From contig NC_087077.1 in the NCBI RefSeq assembly GCF_026151205.1, forward strand, positions 7,865,983-7,929,982: a stretch of 64,000 nucleotides of DNA, read 5' to 3'. Positions within the stretch are counted from its first letter, which is position 1; every line of letters begins with the position of its first letter. The stretch comes from Bolinopsis microptera (lineage: Eukaryota; Ctenophora; Tentaculata; Lobata; Bolinopsidae). The notes under the pieces are model-generated. The model was given only the letters and a program-made list of their open reading frames with translations, was not told the origin of the DNA and did no database searches. A program made the position numbers and the translations under genes. Positions 62,001 to 64,000 of this stretch are shown here, piece by piece.

Positions 62001-64000
62001 TTTACTCATTCACCTTCTGATCTATTGGACCTCAAAGCCAAACAACAAATTAAGACACATTTTTCGTTTTTAATATTTACCGATTTTTCCAAAATTTTGA
62101 TAGGAATGTGCTAGTGACTTTTTGAAGGGTGAAAAATAACCGCAACTAGCACATTTATATATGAGTTATGAACAAAAAAACACCCTAAAATGCTTCCCTT
62201 TGAAGTTATGGGAGAAAATGTGATTTTTTATCTGCAAAGCCAAAAAATCACATTTTCTCCCATAACTTCAAAGGGAAGCATTTTAGAGTGTTTTTTTGTT
62301 TATAACTCATATATAAATGTGCTAGTTGCGGTTATTTTGCACCCTTCAAAAAGTCACTAGCACATTCCTATCAAAATTTTGGAAAAATCGGTAAATATTA
62401 AAAACGAAAAATGTGTCTTAATTTGTTGTTTGGCTTTGAGGTCCAATAGATCAGAAGGTGAATGAGTAAAAACATTTTTGAGGGCATCAAAAACTGCGCC
62501 AGAATTCAGAGAACAATTTGATGTCAAGCATCAAATAATCCGATCTTCCCTGACTGACTTTTTGTTAAAATAAGCCTGAAAAGGACAATTTTAGCTTTTT
62601 GACTTTAAAAATTCATAACACACCAGCCTTTTTAGATACGATATCAAGATTTTACACACACCTTGAAATAGATGTGAATAAACGGCGAGCAAAATTTCAA
62701 CCCGATACCGCAAGAAATGATTAACTTATAGCGTCTCAACCACAAAATAATTTTTTCCGAAAATGCACTCTTAACCAGGAAATGGTCGATTACAAAAATG
62801 GGTATTCTCAAAATAATTTTTTTTGGTGTGGAAACGGTGCGCTAGAAGGTCACTGAACTGCCTATGAGGTCATTTGGTCTGGACGGCACAAACCACTGTT
62901 TTGGTGTATGCCCCCTTAATATCGCTAAAGACATCAACAAACGACAATTTGGCTTTAAGAAAGGATGTTCAACCGAAGCAGCCCTTCATAAAGTTACTCA
63001 CACCATCGAGCGCAGGATAGCTAAGAAGGGATATGTCCTAGGCGTCTTTCTAGATATAGAGGGAGCTTTTGATAATGTCTCTTTCAAGGCTATTTCTGAC
63101 GCTATCAAGACCACGAAAGTGGATCTGGCCACAGCACAATGGATTATCAACATGGTAACTAACAGATTCATCACATTAAATCATAAGGATAAGTCGACAA
63201 GGGTTCGGATCCGGAGAGGGTGCCCTCAAGGTGGCATCCTTTCCCCTTTCCTCTGGAACCTGGTAGTCGATGATCTCCTGGCCTACACCGCAAGAGACAT
63301 ACCAGGTTATCTGCAAGCTTTTGCAGACGATCTGCTCTCTCTAGCGGAGGGGAATGATTTAGACATCATCTGGAACAGAACACGCAAAACCATCAACACA
63401 ATAGAAAAATGGTGCCAAACCAAAGATCTATCCATAAGCGCACTCAAAACACAAATAGTCATGTTTACCTGGAATAAGAAATGGACACTAAGACCTGTGG
63501 TGGTGGGTAACACCACTATAGGTCTATCCAAATCTGCCAAATTCCTAGGAGTGACCCTCGACAGCAAGCTCAATTTCAATGAACATATCACCAATACCAC
63601 CAAAAAAGCTACGGCATCCCTTATGCAATGTAGAAGAGCTGTCGGCCCCACTTGGGGTATGAGCCCTAAAACATGCAAATGGATGTACACCGCTGTCATC
63701 AGACCTATTCTATCATACTGCTGTAGTATATGGATTAGAGCAACCCAAACAGACACCAACGCGAGGAAGTTCAAACGAGTTCAGGCATTGGCATTGAGAA
63801 TGATGTCTGGTGCCATGCCTAGTACTCCCTTCATCGCACTGAACCACCTCACTAACACTCCAGATATCATACTTTTCCTGAGAGGTGAAGCAGCAAAGGG
63901 CACAGCCAGGCTTCAAGCCTATGGAAGCCTAACCCTCGAAACTATCGCCCCCAGAAAAGGTACCATCACAACTCACACCACTATCAACAAACAATTCATG
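59038..64000 (+). CDS. LINE ORF2: endonuclease-reverse transcriptase (interrupted, 3' end outside)
   Basis: Segment 1 (59038-59264) has a Lys-rich lead and the endonuclease start SVTQINLKRKFNAWKTLL. Segment 2 (60047-61563) continues with the endonuclease: ILATEPYS, GSDTNSHHTLWG, SIIDLTI and SDHRYI carry the expected catalytic E, D, N and H. It then has the RT start with DPLKASGPDTLKP. Segment 3 (62916-64000) carries FGFKKGCSTEAAL, VFLDIEGAFDNVSF, GCPQGGILSPFLWNLV and the catalytic FADD, and runs off the window. Removing the palindrome with one TTAA joins segments 2 and 3 in frame (DL then NIAKDINKRQ). Segments 1 and 2 join in frame through TG|G as with a spliced intron. All visible catalytic residues are intact. 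Confidence 0.85.
59265..60046 (+). other. 782-nt GT-AG segment inside LINE endonuclease
   Basis: The endonuclease frame stops at 59266. It resumes at 60047 after a stretch beginning GTAAGCTAG and ending TTTTACACTAG, a perfect donor and acceptor pair. Phase 2 is preserved (TG|G gives Trp). Inside are CACGTG motifs (about 59470-59505) and about 45-bp tandem repeats (59816-59975). It is either an intron or an inserted element that can act like one. No flanking target duplication was found. Confidence 0.55.
59816..59975. repeat. 45-bp tandem repeat, about 3.5 units
   Basis: Units begin at 59816, 59861, 59905 and 59950 with GTACGANACT or a near variant, followed by ATCGTACCCGTGTA-like sequence and a T-rich spacer. 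It lies in the 3' part of the intron-like segment of the LINE. Confidence 0.8.
61564..62919. mobile_element. 1.35-kb TTAA-flanked foldback element (giant palindrome)
   Basis: The element spans 61568-62915. It starts GGGGGCATACACCAAA, ends TTTGGTGTATGCCCCC, and is flanked by TTAA on both sides (61564-61567 and 62916-62919). The left arm (61568-62229) and right arm (62243-62915) are nearly identical inverted copies of about 660-670 bp around a loop of some 13 nt. The left arm lacks about 11-13 nt near its tip. There is no ORF. The TTAA target suggests mobilisation by a piggyBac-like transposase. It sits in the RT domain of a LINE; excision to a single TTAA restores the LINE frame. Confidence 0.9.

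Larger units (their letters stand above)
57590..64000 (+). mobile_element. long LINE (R1/Jockey/I-like group) running off the window
   Basis: From about 57590 the sequence is GC-richer and contains a 5' UTR-like leader, ORF1 (58317-59051), and ORF2 (from about 59038), whose first ATG overlaps the end of ORF1 by 14 nt. ORF2 has an apurinic-type endonuclease and RT and continues past 64000. It is interrupted by a 782-nt GT-AG-bounded segment and by a 1,348-bp TTAA-flanked palindrome. Outside these the ORF2 frame is open throughout, so the insertions are recent relative to the element. The 5' boundary is approximate. Confidence 0.8.

Noticed and set aside
1-64000. tRNA, rRNA and snRNA genes
   Set aside because: No TTCGANTC-type T-arm with a matching acceptor stem and no conserved rRNA or snRNA blocks were seen on reading; a covariance-model scan was not possible here.

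Overview
The window reads as AT-rich nuclear DNA of an invertebrate animal. Protein-coding genes are cut into many short exons by GT-AG introns of about 0.1-3 kb, there are no bacterial-type operons, and non-LTR retrotransposons and MITEs are frequent. The gene content (a TLDc plus IFI44-type GTPase protein, a TM9SF2-type nonaspanin, a tandem class A GPCR cluster) fits a non-bilaterian or marine invertebrate animal, with a cnidarian as my weak guess. No rRNA, tRNA, snRNA or CRISPR array was recognised.

Layout. 1-18.2 kb is gene-poor: a TTAA-flanked 233-bp hairpin MITE (2.2 kb), a GA microsatellite (3.8 kb), two clusters of CACGTG and CCAAT motifs that look like promoters (12.3 and 16.6-16.9 kb), a few weak ORFs, and a candidate TATA/Inr/first exon at 18.3 kb. 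From 19.1 to 28.9 kb, on the minus strand, lies a TLDc-IFI44 GTPase gene (11 exons, 536 aa). Five phase-compatible upstream exons may be its N-terminal extension. Its longest intron holds two single-exon ORFs, and another intron holds an 0.8-kb 12-bp minisatellite. From 29.1 to 30.9 kb is a nest of transposon pieces: a LINE 3' end hit by a hAT MITE, all inside one pair of inverted repeats. From 32.4 to 40.3 kb, minus strand, are 13 exons of a TM9SF2-like gene whose N-terminal exons I could not find.

From 41.5 to 44.1 kb is a 5'-truncated LINE with an uninterrupted 794-codon reverse-transcriptase ORF. From 44.6 to 55.0 kb, plus strand, are three tandem paralogous seven-exon GPCR genes. The outer two are intact; the middle one has lost coding sequence from two exons and is probably a pseudogene. 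From about 57.6 kb to the window end is a larger LINE with overlapping ORF1 and ORF2. Its ORF2 is split twice: by a 782-nt stretch with perfect GT/AG borders inside the endonuclease domain, and by a 1,348-bp near-perfect palindrome flanked by TTAA inside the RT domain.

The host genes do not form an obvious common pathway. The GPCR trio is a local duplication cluster, and the TM9SF2 and TLDc-GTPase genes are unlinked housekeeping and putative immune-type genes. The most unusual items are the giant TTAA palindrome, the intron-like split of the LINE endonuclease, the minisatellite intron, the possible long and short forms of the TLDc-GTPase gene, and the decaying middle GPCR.
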